Positions 51,065 through 59,518 of a stretch of 64,000 bases of DNA are shown here, piece after piece (position 1 is the first letter of the stretch; each line of letters begins with the position of its first letter). Source of the stretch: RGIG1681 sp964646345 (GTDB lineage Bacteria > Bacillota > Clostridia > Christensenellales > UBA1242); contig CAZYDU010000001.1 of NCBI GenBank assembly GCA_964646345.1, forward strand, positions 124,001 to 188,000. Reading direction: 5' to 3'. The notes beneath the pieces are model-generated. The model did no database searches, was not told the origin of the DNA, and worked only from the letters and a program-made list of their open reading frames with translations. The position numbers and the translations under genes are program-made.

Positions 51065-52063
51065 CTAAAGGATATTTATCAAGATCACCACAACCCCAAC
51101 AAGCAAACTCACAAGTGCATAACAAAATGTAATTCGAACTTCATGCACACCTTTCTTTTCAAAATGATGATGAAGTGGAGACATTAAAAATATCCTTTTT
51201 TTCGTCATTTTATAATATGCAACTTGCAAAATAACCGACACAGAACTTGTAACAAAAACTATACCTAAAATTGGAATATATAATTCCATTCCTGAAAAAA
51301 TAGATACACTAGCAATTAAACTTCCTAGAGCCAACGAACCAGTATCCCCCATAAATATTTTTGCAGGAAAACAGTTAAACAACAAAAAGCATAGTAGAGC
51401 TCCGCAACCAACAACACTAACGATAGAAATATTTTTTAATTCTTCTATATTTGACACATTTGCAACCAAATAACCTTTTTCTATTAAAATTAATTGTAGA
51501 ATTACAAAAGATAACATATAAATTAAACTAGTTGAAGTCGCCAACCCATCTAAACCATCTGTTAAATTTACTGAATTTGTTGTTGCCAAATAAACAACAG
51601 CTACCAGCGGAATAATCCACCAACCCAAGTCAATTACCTTATTACAAAAAGGAATCAAAAAAACCCCACCTAGATTTTTATAGACAAATAAACCAGCAAA
51701 TACCGAAACAAGTAACTGAAAAATAATTTTTTGATATGGTCTCAATCCAAGATTACGCTTGAATTTAAATTTAATAAAATCATCTAAAAAGCCAACAATA
51801 CCATAAGCTAAAAATAATAAAATTGTTATTTTTGCATAACTTGACTCTCCATTAAAACAAATCATAGAAACAACCGAAATTGTTACCAAGAAAATTAGAC
51901 CACCCATCGTTGGAGTACCATTCTTTTGTTTGTGTTCATCAACATAGTGCAAGATTGTTTGTTTAATTTTTTCACGTTTCATCAAAGAAATTAAACATGG
52001 CGAAATAATTAAAGCAAAGAAAAACGCATATAAAAAATACTCCAACAATTTTAAATAATCCAT
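51065..52063 (-). CDS. mraY: Phospho-N-acetylmuramoyl-pentapeptide transferase MraY
   Basis: MraY moves phospho-MurNAc-pentapeptide to undecaprenyl phosphate, forming lipid I. The 332-residue protein has about ten membrane helices and the motifs GTPTMGGLIFL, NLTDGLDGLATS, FMGDTGSLALG and the cytoplasmic histidine motif MSPLHHHFEKKGVHE. It lies between murE and murD; murF, usually found before mraY, is missing. Confidence 0.96.
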   Translation of the reverse strand: MDYLKLLEYFLYAFFFALIISPCLISLMKREKIKQTILHYVDEHKQKNGTPTMGGLIFLVTISVVSMICFNGESSYAKITILLFLAYGIVGFLDDFIKFKFKRNLGLRPYQKIIFQLLVSVFAGLFVYKNLGGVFLIPFCNKVIDLGWWIIPLVAVVYLATTNSVNLTDGLDGLATSTSLIYMLSFVILQLILIEKGYLVANVSNIEELKNISIVSVVGCGALLCFLLFNCFPAKIFMGDTGSLALGSLIASVSIFSGMELYIPILGIVFVTSSVSVILQVAYYKMTKKRIFLMSPLHHHFEKKGVHEVRITFCYALVSLLVGVVVILINIL

Positions 52064-52066
52064 ATT

Positions 52067-53488
52067 TTACTCCAAATTATTAATTTCATCAAAATCACTA
52101 TATGGCAATTTTATACCATTTTCATCTATATAATTTTCTGCACCTTTTCCAGCAACTAAAATCAAATCCCCTTCATTTGAAATTTTATTTGCAAATTTAA
52201 TCGCTTCTTTTCTATCTAAAATTATTTTATAATTTGAATTAGTCACACCTTTTTCAATATCTTGTGCAATTTTTAATCTATCTTCAAAACGTGGATTATC
52301 TGAAGAAATTATGGTTAAATCAGCATAAATTGATGAAATTTCGCCCATTTTTAACCTTTTTTGCGTTTCTCTATTTCCACCACAACCAAACAAACAAATT
52401 AATTTTTTATTACCAACTATCTGTTTTGCAACTTTCAAAACATTTTCAAGTCCATCTGGTGTGTGAGCATAATCAACAACAAACAGTTTCCCATTTTTTA
52501 TAATGGTATTAAATCTACCCGCAACAGGTTTTAAATTATTTAACAAAGCCTGCAAATTACAAATATTTATTTGTAATGTTTTCATAACTGCTATGCTTGA
52601 TAATAAGTTATAAATATTAAACTTTCCGATAAAGTCTGTAAAATAGTTTTTATTATTAAAATAAAACTCTTGTTTAAATCTATTTAGTTTATATCTTTCC
52701 ACTTTAAAGTCAGCTTCACTATCAATAGCATATGTAAATCTATCCAAATTTATACTTTCATTTAATCTCTTTCCGTATTCATCATCAACATTAATTATCG
52801 CAGTTTTTACGTGGTCACTTGTAAATATCTTTTTCTTCGCTTCATAATAATTTTCCATGTCACTAAAAAAATCTAGATGGTCTTCAGTTAAATTTGTAAA
52901 AACCATAATTTCAAAAACAAAACCATCAAGTTTATTAAGAAAACATGCATGTGCAGAAACTTCCATACAAACATATTCTATTTTTTCTTTTACCATTTTA
53001 GAAAATATTTGTTGCAATTCTATAGGGTCTGGAGTTGTCATTCCAGTCTCAATTATCTTGCCCGCAAATTTAACACCATTCGTACCAATCAATCCGCAAC
53101 TTTTGCCCAAACTTTCAAACATATTACTAATTAAATGTGTTGTTGTGGTTTTTCCATTTGTACCAGTCACTCCAATAATTTTTAAGTTATTTGCAGGATT
53201 TCCAAAAAATTCACAAGCTAATTTACTCATTGTTTTTCTGACATCTTTCACAATAATTTGAGTAATCCTATCAATCCCTTTTAATTCTTTATTTGAAACA
53301 ATAGCAACAGCCCCATTTTTTATAGCCGTTTTAACATAATCTTCTCCGCAAAAATTAACTCCTTCAATGCAAAAAAACAAACCACCCGCTTGAACATTTT
53401 TATCATTATGATATAAACCCGAAATTTCAACAAGCATTGAACCATATACTCTGCATTTTATATTTTTTAGTAACTTATATAATTTCAT
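52067..53488 (-). CDS. murE: UDP-MurNAc-tripeptide synthetase MurE
   Basis: MurE adds the third stem-peptide residue to UDP-MurNAc-Ala-Glu. The 473-residue protein has VTGTNGKTTTTHLIS (ATP loop), GMTTPDPIELQ, TEDHLDFFSDMENYYEAKKKIF, VDYAHTPDGLENVLK and CGGNRETQKRLKMGEI. The position that selects diaminopimelate (DNPR) reads SSDNPRFED, so meso-diaminopimelate is the likely substrate. GGGGGG precedes the ATG at 53488; the frame is open 16 codons upstream into the PBP gene. Confidence 0.96.
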   Translation of the reverse strand: MKLYKLLKNIKCRVYGSMLVEISGLYHNDKNVQAGGLFFCIEGVNFCGEDYVKTAIKNGAVAIVSNKELKGIDRITQIIVKDVRKTMSKLACEFFGNPANNLKIIGVTGTNGKTTTTHLISNMFESLGKSCGLIGTNGVKFAGKIIETGMTTPDPIELQQIFSKMVKEKIEYVCMEVSAHACFLNKLDGFVFEIMVFTNLTEDHLDFFSDMENYYEAKKKIFTSDHVKTAIINVDDEYGKRLNESINLDRFTYAIDSEADFKVERYKLNRFKQEFYFNNKNYFTDFIGKFNIYNLLSSIAVMKTLQINICNLQALLNNLKPVAGRFNTIIKNGKLFVVDYAHTPDGLENVLKVAKQIVGNKKLICLFGCGGNRETQKRLKMGEISSIYADLTIISSDNPRFEDRLKIAQDIEKGVTNSNYKIILDRKEAIKFANKISNEGDLILVAGKGAENYIDENGIKLPYSDFDEINNLE

Positions 53489-53495
53489 AACCCCC

Positions 53496-55394
53496 CTATT
53501 CAAAAACCAACAATATGACATCTCCTTGTGAAACATCGCTTCCTGGTACAGGAATTTGATTCATAACATAATCCCCGTCTCCTTGAGTTAAATACTGTAA
53601 TCCGGAAGACGCAACTTTTGATACAGCCTGAGTCATTGTTAAACCAATAAATGTATCAAGCACAAACGTTTCTTTTCTTTCAGTGTCATTTTGACTATAA
53701 CTTTCAAACTCAAAAATCTTTTCAAATATTTTACTTGCAACTGGAGCAGCTACAACCCCGCCGTAGTAAGCCCCCTGCGGTTCATCAACAATCACATACA
53801 CTTGATACTCGGGATTATCATATGGTGCAAAACCAATAAACGATGCAATATATTTTCCTTGAGCAATCTTTCCATTTTCATATTTCTGAGCTGTGCCTGT
53901 CTTGCCACCTATAATATCATAGCCGTCAACCTTTGCATATTTTCCACCACCTTTACTTACAACAGAAAACAACATTTCACGCATAAGCTGGCTTGTATCT
54001 GAACTGAATATTTGTTCTTTTTTTGTCACACCACGAGTGTAAACCGTAACATTATCTTCAGAGTAAATTCTTTTAATAAAATGTGGCGTTAACACATTTC
54101 CACCATTAATTACAGCGGAAAATCCTGTCATTAATTGCATAGCCGATATAGCTATGGTTTGACCAAATCCCATACGTGCTAAATCCGCATCTGTTACTGA
54201 AGGCATTGGCATGAGTACAGCCATAGTCTCTCCCGGAAAATCTATTCCCAAACTAGATGTAAAACCAAATCTTTCGAGATAATCATAAAATTTTTCTACA
54301 CCTATTTTCGCAATCAAATCCATAAAAACACAGTTACATGAATTCATCAACCCTTGTTCTAATGACTGACTACCATGTCCAGAACGTCTTGAGCACCTAA
54401 TAGTTACACCATTTATAATCCTATAACCACCACAATAATAGTAATGATGTTTACTTGTCAAACCTTCTTCCAAAGCGATAGCTGTAACTATCGCTTTAAA
54501 TGTTGACCCTGGCTCAAAAGTATCAACAATCGTACTAGCCCTTGAAAGTTGATTTAAATTTGTTAAGTCATCAGTTGGAATATTGTTTAAATCATAAGAA
54601 GGAAGCGTGCAACATGCCAAAATTTCGCCAGTTTGCGGATTAGTAACCACAGCTGACACCGACTTTGCACCAGTTTCATTTATAGTTCTAGCCAATATTT
54701 TTTCAACTTCATTTTGCAATCTAAAGTCAATCGTAAGTTCCAAATTTAGCCCAGAAATCGCATTTTCGTAGTACGTTAAAGACGAATCTAAAGTGTCTCC
54801 TTTTAAATCTGCTTCAACCAAACTCACACCATCTATACCCGTCAAATACGAATTATAATAAGACTCCAACCCAGAAAGCCCAGAATTATCATAACCAACA
54901 AAACCTAAAATTTGACATAACATGGAGTCGTAACTATAATTACGCTCCGTATTTGTTGTAAAAAATATTCCTTCCTGAAAATTATTTAAAATCTCTTGGA
55001 CAATATTTTTTTCAATATCTTTTTTTATTTTTACTTCACTTAATTTCGAAGCTGTGATTTTTTCATATATTTCATTATAATCCAATTCTAGTTTTTCGGA
55101 CAAAACTTTAGCAACCGCTTCAAAATCTTCAACATCGGCAGGTCTCACATATACATCAAAAGTTGTATAGCTTGACGCAAGTACCACACCATTCCTATCA
55201 GTAATACTCCCACGAGTTGCAATTAATGGCAAATCCCTTAACCATTGAGTCATACCTTTTTTAACATAATCATTAACACAAATAATCTGTAAACACAAAA
55301 GCCGAGAAATTATACACACAGCAAAAAAGATTATCAGCACAGAAAGTGCCAATAATCTTTTCTTCATTGAATATTTACTATATTTTACAGCCAT
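53496..55394 (-). CDS. Class B penicillin-binding protein with PASTA domain (SpoVD/PBP2B-like)
   Basis: A septal transpeptidase partner of FtsW. The 632-residue protein has one N-terminal membrane helix (about residues 13-32) and a PBP dimer domain starting RGSITDRNGVVLASS. The transpeptidase domain has S-x-x-K as EPGSTFK (Ser297), the SCN motif in GLMNSCNCVF, and KTG in GGKTGTAQKY. It ends in a single PASTA domain (FIGLTMTQAVSKVASSGLQYL), as SpoVD does. Vegetative PBP2B and sporulation SpoVD are close paralogues, and only one is present in this cluster. It follows the FtsL-like gene. Confidence 0.93.
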   Translation of the reverse strand: MAVKYSKYSMKKRLLALSVLIIFFAVCIISRLLCLQIICVNDYVKKGMTQWLRDLPLIATRGSITDRNGVVLASSYTTFDVYVRPADVEDFEAVAKVLSEKLELDYNEIYEKITASKLSEVKIKKDIEKNIVQEILNNFQEGIFFTTNTERNYSYDSMLCQILGFVGYDNSGLSGLESYYNSYLTGIDGVSLVEADLKGDTLDSSLTYYENAISGLNLELTIDFRLQNEVEKILARTINETGAKSVSAVVTNPQTGEILACCTLPSYDLNNIPTDDLTNLNQLSRASTIVDTFEPGSTFKAIVTAIALEEGLTSKHHYYYCGGYRIINGVTIRCSRRSGHGSQSLEQGLMNSCNCVFMDLIAKIGVEKFYDYLERFGFTSSLGIDFPGETMAVLMPMPSVTDADLARMGFGQTIAISAMQLMTGFSAVINGGNVLTPHFIKRIYSEDNVTVYTRGVTKKEQIFSSDTSQLMREMLFSVVSKGGGKYAKVDGYDIIGGKTGTAQKYENGKIAQGKYIASFIGFAPYDNPEYQVYVIVDEPQGAYYGGVVAAPVASKIFEKIFEFESYSQNDTERKETFVLDTFIGLTMTQAVSKVASSGLQYLTQGDGDYVMNQIPVPGSDVSQGDVILLVFE

Positions 55395-55441
55395 TTTCCC
55401 CCAAACATCACAAAATATCTTTTGTTTTTGTTTGAGATTAA

Positions 55442-56128
55442 TTAGGCAAACAACTTGCTAAAAAATTCACAAACATCATTAAACCAGTTGCTTGGGATTT
55501 TCTCTACTGTTGGTTCGTTATACATTTCAGTAAGTTCAATAGTTATTGTATGGTCTTCAATATTTTCGGTATAGCCATTTTGCTCGGCCCAAATTTCCAA
55601 GTAATCATCACTGGTTACCCTAATATATTCATTATTCAAAGCAGATATGCTTGCATTTAACATATTGATTTGAGATTGTTTTTCATCAAAACTTGCTTCT
55701 ATTTTACCAACCTTAACAAAATTAAAAATAGACACAAACAATAAACTTGCAACAATCACACAAAATACCGCCAAAACTGTTTTCATTCTGGTTTCAAAAC
55801 GAATTTTAGATTGTGATTTTACTAAATTAACCGCTTGTTCACTTTTTTGAATTAATGGAGCTTGCGAAAAATTAGTTCTTTGTGTTTCTTTAACTTCATT
55901 TAACGTGCTTGAAGTTGTTGAATTATAAGATTGTTGTTCTGTAAAATTCTGCGTTGCTGAATAGTCATCTTTTTCGTAAGGATTATACGTCTGAGTTTCA
56001 GATTGCAAAGAAGACAAATAGTCAGACTCGGGGTTATAAGTCGTTTTTTGTTCGGTTTGTTCAGTTGTTGTTGTCGATGATGACAAATCGCCGAACAAGC
56101 TGTTTATATAATCATTATTATCAAACAT
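55442..56128 (-). CDS. FtsL-like bitopic division protein with long cytoplasmic region
   Basis: A 228-residue protein with a low-complexity cytoplasmic half rich in S, T, Q and Y (residues 1-105), one membrane helix (about 114-136), and a short coiled coil (EASFDEKQSQINMLNASISALNNEY). An acidic end follows. Position between rsmH and the class B PBP, single helix and extracellular leucine-type coil all fit FtsL. FtsL is usually 90-130 residues, so the disordered N-terminal part of about 105 residues is unusual. Identity rests mainly on synteny and topology. AGGGGG precedes the start. Confidence 0.7.
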   Translation of the reverse strand: MFDNNDYINSLFGDLSSSTTTTEQTEQKTTYNPESDYLSSLQSETQTYNPYEKDDYSATQNFTEQQSYNSTTSSTLNEVKETQRTNFSQAPLIQKSEQAVNLVKSQSKIRFETRMKTVLAVFCVIVASLLFVSIFNFVKVGKIEASFDEKQSQINMLNASISALNNEYIRVTSDDYLEIWAEQNGYTENIEDHTITIELTEMYNEPTVEKIPSNWFNDVCEFFSKLFA

Positions 56129-56146
56129 AACTTAATCCCCCTTAGT

Positions 56147-57076
56147 TTATAGTTTTTCGATAACCCTAAGTTTTGCAGGAGCGGACCTAGGGTTAATCGA
56201 TAATTCTTCTTTAGTTGCTTCGACTGGGTGTTTTGTTATTAATTTCGCCACAGCCTTATGTCCACAAACACAAATAGGAAAATCTGGTGGACAAATACAA
56301 CCCGTTGCAAGTTCTTTGAACTTTTGCTTAACAATTCTATCTTCTAGCGAATGGAAAGAAATTATTGCAAGCCTGCCACCTGGCTTTAATAAATTTACAG
56401 CTTTATCTATAAACTCTTTCAGGGCATCAAGTTCTGCATTAACTTCAATTCTAATTGCTTGGAAGGTACGTTGAACATTACTTCTTCCATCTTGACCTTT
56501 ATATCTTGGAACTGATGAAAGAATAATATTTTCCAATTCTTTCGTTGTTTCAATGGGTTTAGTTTCACGATCTTTAACAATATGTCTTGCAATGCTTTTT
56601 GCAAATTTTTCTTCGCCATAGTCACGAATAACTCTGACAAGTTCTTCTTCGCTATACTCATTCACAAGTTCGTAAGCTGAAAAACTATTAGCTCTCGACA
56701 TTCTCATATCAAGTTTGCTATCCATTCTAAACGAAAATCCACGTCCAGCACTATCAATTTGATAAGAGCTAACACCAATATCAACCAAAATTCCATCAAC
56801 TGCTTGAATTTTCAATGCACCCAAAATAACGTCAATATTTCTGAAATTATCATTTACAAATATCGTGTTATCAAATTCTGATAAATTCTTTTTTGCAGTC
56901 TCTAAAGCTTCAATGTCTTGGTCAATACCAATAAGTTTTTGTATTTTCGCTTTTTGCTGAATTGCTTTTGAGTGTCCAGCCCCACCAATCGTTCCATCAA
57001 CATAAACTCCATTTTGTTTAACGTTCAATAGTTCAATTACTTCATTTTTTAATACGGGTATATGCGAAAATTCCAT
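56147..57076 (-). CDS. rsmH: 16S rRNA (cytosine(1402)-N(4))-methyltransferase RsmH
   Basis: RsmH (MraW) methylates C1402 in the ribosomal P-site. The 309-residue protein shows the start FSHIPVLKNEVIELLNVK, YVDGTIGGAGHSKAI (SAM motif I), GILVDIGVSSYQIDSAGRGFSF, MRMSRANSFSAYELVNEYSE, and GGRLAIISFHSLEDRIVKQ. A cysteine-rich insert CICPPDFPICVCGHKA lies near the C-terminus. It follows mraZ by 1 bp. Confidence 0.97.
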   Translation of the reverse strand: MEFSHIPVLKNEVIELLNVKQNGVYVDGTIGGAGHSKAIQQKAKIQKLIGIDQDIEALETAKKNLSEFDNTIFVNDNFRNIDVILGALKIQAVDGILVDIGVSSYQIDSAGRGFSFRMDSKLDMRMSRANSFSAYELVNEYSEEELVRVIRDYGEEKFAKSIARHIVKDRETKPIETTKELENIILSSVPRYKGQDGRSNVQRTFQAIRIEVNAELDALKEFIDKAVNLLKPGGRLAIISFHSLEDRIVKQKFKELATGCICPPDFPICVCGHKAVAKLITKHPVEATKEELSINPRSAPAKLRVIEKL

Positions 57077-57077
57077 T

Positions 57078-57503
57078 TTACACTCCTAGTTTTGCTAAAA
57101 CTGTAAAATCAGTTTCATCATCGTCTTCTTCTTGCATTTTATCCCAAACTTCTTCAGCCCAAATTTCAACACGATTTCCAACACCGACAAAAACAATATT
57201 CTTGGTAATGTTAGCAAAACTTGCTAATTCTTTTGGCAAAAGAATACGACCTTGAGCATCTTCTTCAGCTTCAAAAGCAGATGATAAGAATTTTCTAACT
57301 GGTTTTTGAGCTTCATTATCAAAAATAGAAATATTAGACAATCTTTCATAAAGGTCTGAAAAACCTTCACTGGAGAAAATCATTAAATTCGCACCCGTTC
57401 CTTTTGCGATAATACAGTTCGAGCCCAGTTCACTCTTAAACTTAGAAGGAATACGCATACGCTTCTTTGCGTCAATACTATGTCTGTACGTGCCAATGAG
57501 CAT
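57078..57503 (-). CDS. mraZ: Transcriptional regulator MraZ
   Basis: MraZ is an AbrB-type DNA-binding protein that represses the dcw cluster. The 141-residue protein has MLIGTYRHSIDAKKRMRIPSKF and a second repeat, AEEDAQGRILLPKELASFANI, each with the D-x-x-x-R core. GGGGGA precedes the start at 57503. It heads the wall/division operon; the promoter is at 57534-57562. MraZ usually binds repeated TGGGN boxes; a clean array of them was not seen here. Confidence 0.95.
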   Translation of the reverse strand: MLIGTYRHSIDAKKRMRIPSKFKSELGSNCIIAKGTGANLMIFSSEGFSDLYERLSNISIFDNEAQKPVRKFLSSAFEAEEDAQGRILLPKELASFANITKNIVFVGVGNRVEIWAEEVWDKMQEEDDDETDFTVLAKLGV

Positions 57504-57533
57504 ATTCAATCCCCCTTATAAGTTTGTAATTAT

Positions 57534-57562
57534 ATTATAGAGACTTGGAGTGAAAATTGCAA
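57534..57562 (-). promoter_or_regulatory. Promoter of the mraZ-led division/cell-wall operon
   Basis: Minus-strand TTGCAA (57557-57562), 17 bp, TATAAT (57534-57539), about 30 bp before mraZ. Upstream, plus-strand ACCACTTTTAACCACTTTTTTAAC holds two close direct repeats of AACCACTTTT, a possible regulator site. Confidence 0.8.
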
Positions 57563-57594
57563 CATTTTTAACCACTTTTAACCACTTTTTTAAC

Positions 57595-57690
57595 AAAGTT
57601 ATTAACAATTTTGTTAATAACTCCACAATCGCTGAAAAATTCAGCATTTACAAAGTGGTCAGTATGACACACTTTTTTTGCAAAAAAGAA
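57595..57690. other. Inverted repeats in the gap before mraZ
   Basis: AGTTATTAAC and GTTAATAACT around a six-base loop form a perfect ten-pair stem (about 57597-57622). A second hairpin, GTCA/TGAC with flanking pairs (about 57655-57675), is followed by seven T on plus. The plus strand has no upstream gene here, so the role is unclear; they may shield the promoter from read-through. Confidence 0.5.
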
Positions 57691-57759
57691 AAATATATGC
57701 AAATTACACATATTTTCTTATTTTAAATTTAATGTTATTTAACACATATTTCACCCAGT

Positions 57760-58602
57760 TTATTCTTTTGGAGATGTTTCCGAGGCTTCCGAATCAAGTT
57801 TATTTCTTTCAACAATATTTGAGTTTACATTAGATTCACTATTGTTTGTATTATGCAAAGAAACTTTAGCACCTTCTTCCGAGTTAACAGTTTTCAATAT
57901 TCTCTTTAAATTAATAATAACAAGTATGATACATACCAAATCCAAAATAAAGAACACTATTAACGAAACAAAACTCAATCTCGCCAATGCAAGCATTGTT
58001 GTTTCAGTATATTCAATTTTAACTCCTGAACCCTTAATAACAAACTTGGTAGAAGAAATATCACCCGCTTCTTCATATTTACCTGTATCATCATTTAAAG
58101 TATATAATTTTCTATCTATAATTTTATATTTAAATGTTTCTACTAGATATTCACTTGTTATATCAACGCCTTCAATATCTACATAATCTTCATTATTGTA
58201 ATAAGGATTAATCATTTTTATTGTTGCTTCATTACCAGAAAGGGTTAGAGTCGAATCAATATCTATACCCAAAGAATTTGCTTTAAAAGTGTAAGTCTTC
58301 CCGTGTGGAAGCAGTGCTATGACAAAGAATCCTACAAGCGAAATAGCAAATAAAACAGAAAAAATCGGTAATAAAAACTTTTGACATACCTTTACAAATC
58401 CAGCATGGTTTTTTGATTTTTTCTTCACTTCTGGCTCTTTATTAATTTTGGTTAAAATAACTTCATTTTCAATATTGTGAATTGCAATAATATCTCCAAC
58501 TAGAACATTCCACTTTGCATTTGCAATATCAGTTTTATACATTTTGCCATCGTCACTTAACATATAAATCTTATCTTCTGTTATCTTTACAACACTATAC
58601 AT
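57760..58602 (-). CDS. Two-helix membrane protein of unknown function
   Basis: A 280-residue protein. Residues 1-60 form a small soluble domain (MYSVVKITEDKIYMLSDDGKMYKTDI ... VGDIIAIHNIENEVILTKI) that looks like a barrel. Two membrane helices (about 75-98 and 208-235) enclose an outside domain of about 110 residues, and an acidic, asparagine-rich tail follows. I do not recognise the family. The frame is open 29 codons upstream, but AAGGAGAG favours the start at 58602. It diverges from an Xre regulator; a repeated AATGTGTAGTA lies in the shared region. Confidence 0.7.
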   Translation of the reverse strand: MYSVVKITEDKIYMLSDDGKMYKTDIANAKWNVLVGDIIAIHNIENEVILTKINKEPEVKKKSKNHAGFVKVCQKFLLPIFSVLFAISLVGFFVIALLPHGKTYTFKANSLGIDIDSTLTLSGNEATIKMINPYYNNEDYVDIEGVDITSEYLVETFKYKIIDRKLYTLNDDTGKYEEAGDISSTKFVIKGSGVKIEYTETTMLALARLSFVSLIVFFILDLVCIILVIINLKRILKTVNSEEGAKVSLHNTNNSESNVNSNIVERNKLDSEASETSPKE

Positions 58603-58643
58603 CGCAAAACTCTCCTTTTCTTTTGTTATCTTAATGCTACCAT

Positions 58644-58699
58644 AATGTGTAGTATTTGCCAATACATTTGTGTTGTATAACATTTTCAAATGTGTAGTA
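58644..58699. promoter_or_regulatory. Direct-repeat operator candidate between the membrane protein and Xre genes
   Basis: AATGTGTAGTA occurs at 58644-58654 and again at 58689-58699. The first copy lies in the spacer of a possible minus-strand promoter (TTGGCA, 17 bp, TAGCAT). The second ends just before TATAAT (58703-58708) of the plus-strand gene. Likely sites for the divergent Xre protein. Confidence 0.5.
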
Positions 58700-58709
58700 A
58701 AATATAATT

Positions 58710-59033
58710 ATGATAAATGTTTTAGATAGAATTAATGAAATAAGAAAAAGCCAGGGTTGGTCGCTTTATAAATTATCGGAAGAATCAGGAGTTTCACAAA
58801 GCACACTTTCGAACATGTTTGTGCGTGGAACAAATCCAAGCATTTCAACACTTGCAACCCTTTGCGATGCACTCGGAGTAACTTTGAGCGAATTTTTTGC
58901 GGAAGACTCAAAAGAACTTAACACTGAAGAATTATTACTTCTATCTAACTATCGAAAACTGCAACCGCAAGAAAAGAACATAATTAATTCTGTAATTGAA
59001 ACAACTTTAAAACAAAAGTCAAAGTCAGTCTAA
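58710..59033 (+). CDS. Xre-family regulator
   Basis: A 107-residue protein with a Cro/cI helix-turn-helix in residues 5-62 (INEIRKSQGWSLYKLSEESGVSQSTLSNMFVRGTNPS). A C-terminal helical extension (LLSNYRKLQPQEKNIINSVIE) of the type seen in clostridial repressors follows. There is no ribosome site before the ATG, and TATAAT ends one base upstream. Either the mRNA is leaderless from another promoter or the true start differs slightly. It probably controls the divergent membrane protein gene. Confidence 0.85.
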   Translation: MINVLDRINEIRKSQGWSLYKLSEESGVSQSTLSNMFVRGTNPSISTLATLCDALGVTLSEFFAEDSKELNTEELLLLSNYRKLQPQEKNIINSVIETTLKQKSKSV

Positions 59034-59039
59034 TGTGGA

Positions 59040-59518
59040 ATGATTTTTTATTTTTTTCATTTCGTGCGGAGTGAAACGAAGTCGAGAAATCTTCTATTTC
59101 TCTAGTTTCATTTCGAATGAATCTTAGCGGAATGAAGAAATCCCCTTTCTCCCATAGTGTCATTTCGAAGCGGAACGTAGTGTAGTCGAGAAATCCCCAT
59201 TCTCGTAGACGTAACACATTTTCACACGGATAGTTCATGGAGATCTCTCCACGCAATCGCTTCGCTCCTTTGGTCGAGATGACAGAACACCACAGTGTCA
59301 TTTTGACTGAAGCTTAGCGGAATGGATAAAACTCATTTATAAAAGATCAAAGTCAGTCTAATTATAAAATGTGTTAAATTAATCTACAACCCTGAATTTA
59401 AATAAAAAACGCAAAATCTAGTTAAATTTTCATGAAAAACATATATTATCTTAATAATTTACCTAATTTTAAACACAAAAAACAGTAGAAGAAAATCAAT
59501 TCAATTCTACTGTTTTAT
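59040..59518. repeat. Gene-free gap with at least five interspersed repeats in both orientations
   Basis: Units of the type TCATTTCG ... GTCGAGAAATC lie at about 59057-59090, 59108-59145 and 59158-59195. A reverse-oriented unit (GGAGATCTCTCCACGC ... GGTCGAGATGACA) is at 59239-59284, and a partial forward unit (GTGTCATTTTGACTGAAGC) at 59296-59325. The segment is more G/C-rich than its surroundings. One AAAAAACGCAAAAT word (59404-59417) follows. No believable gene is present. Confidence 0.8.
59474..59518 (-). terminator. Terminator of the metallophosphoesterase gene
   Basis: AAAACAGTAGAA (59479-59490) and TTCTACTGTTTT (59505-59516), a twelve-pair stem, with T on the minus strand afterwards. 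Confidence 0.88.
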
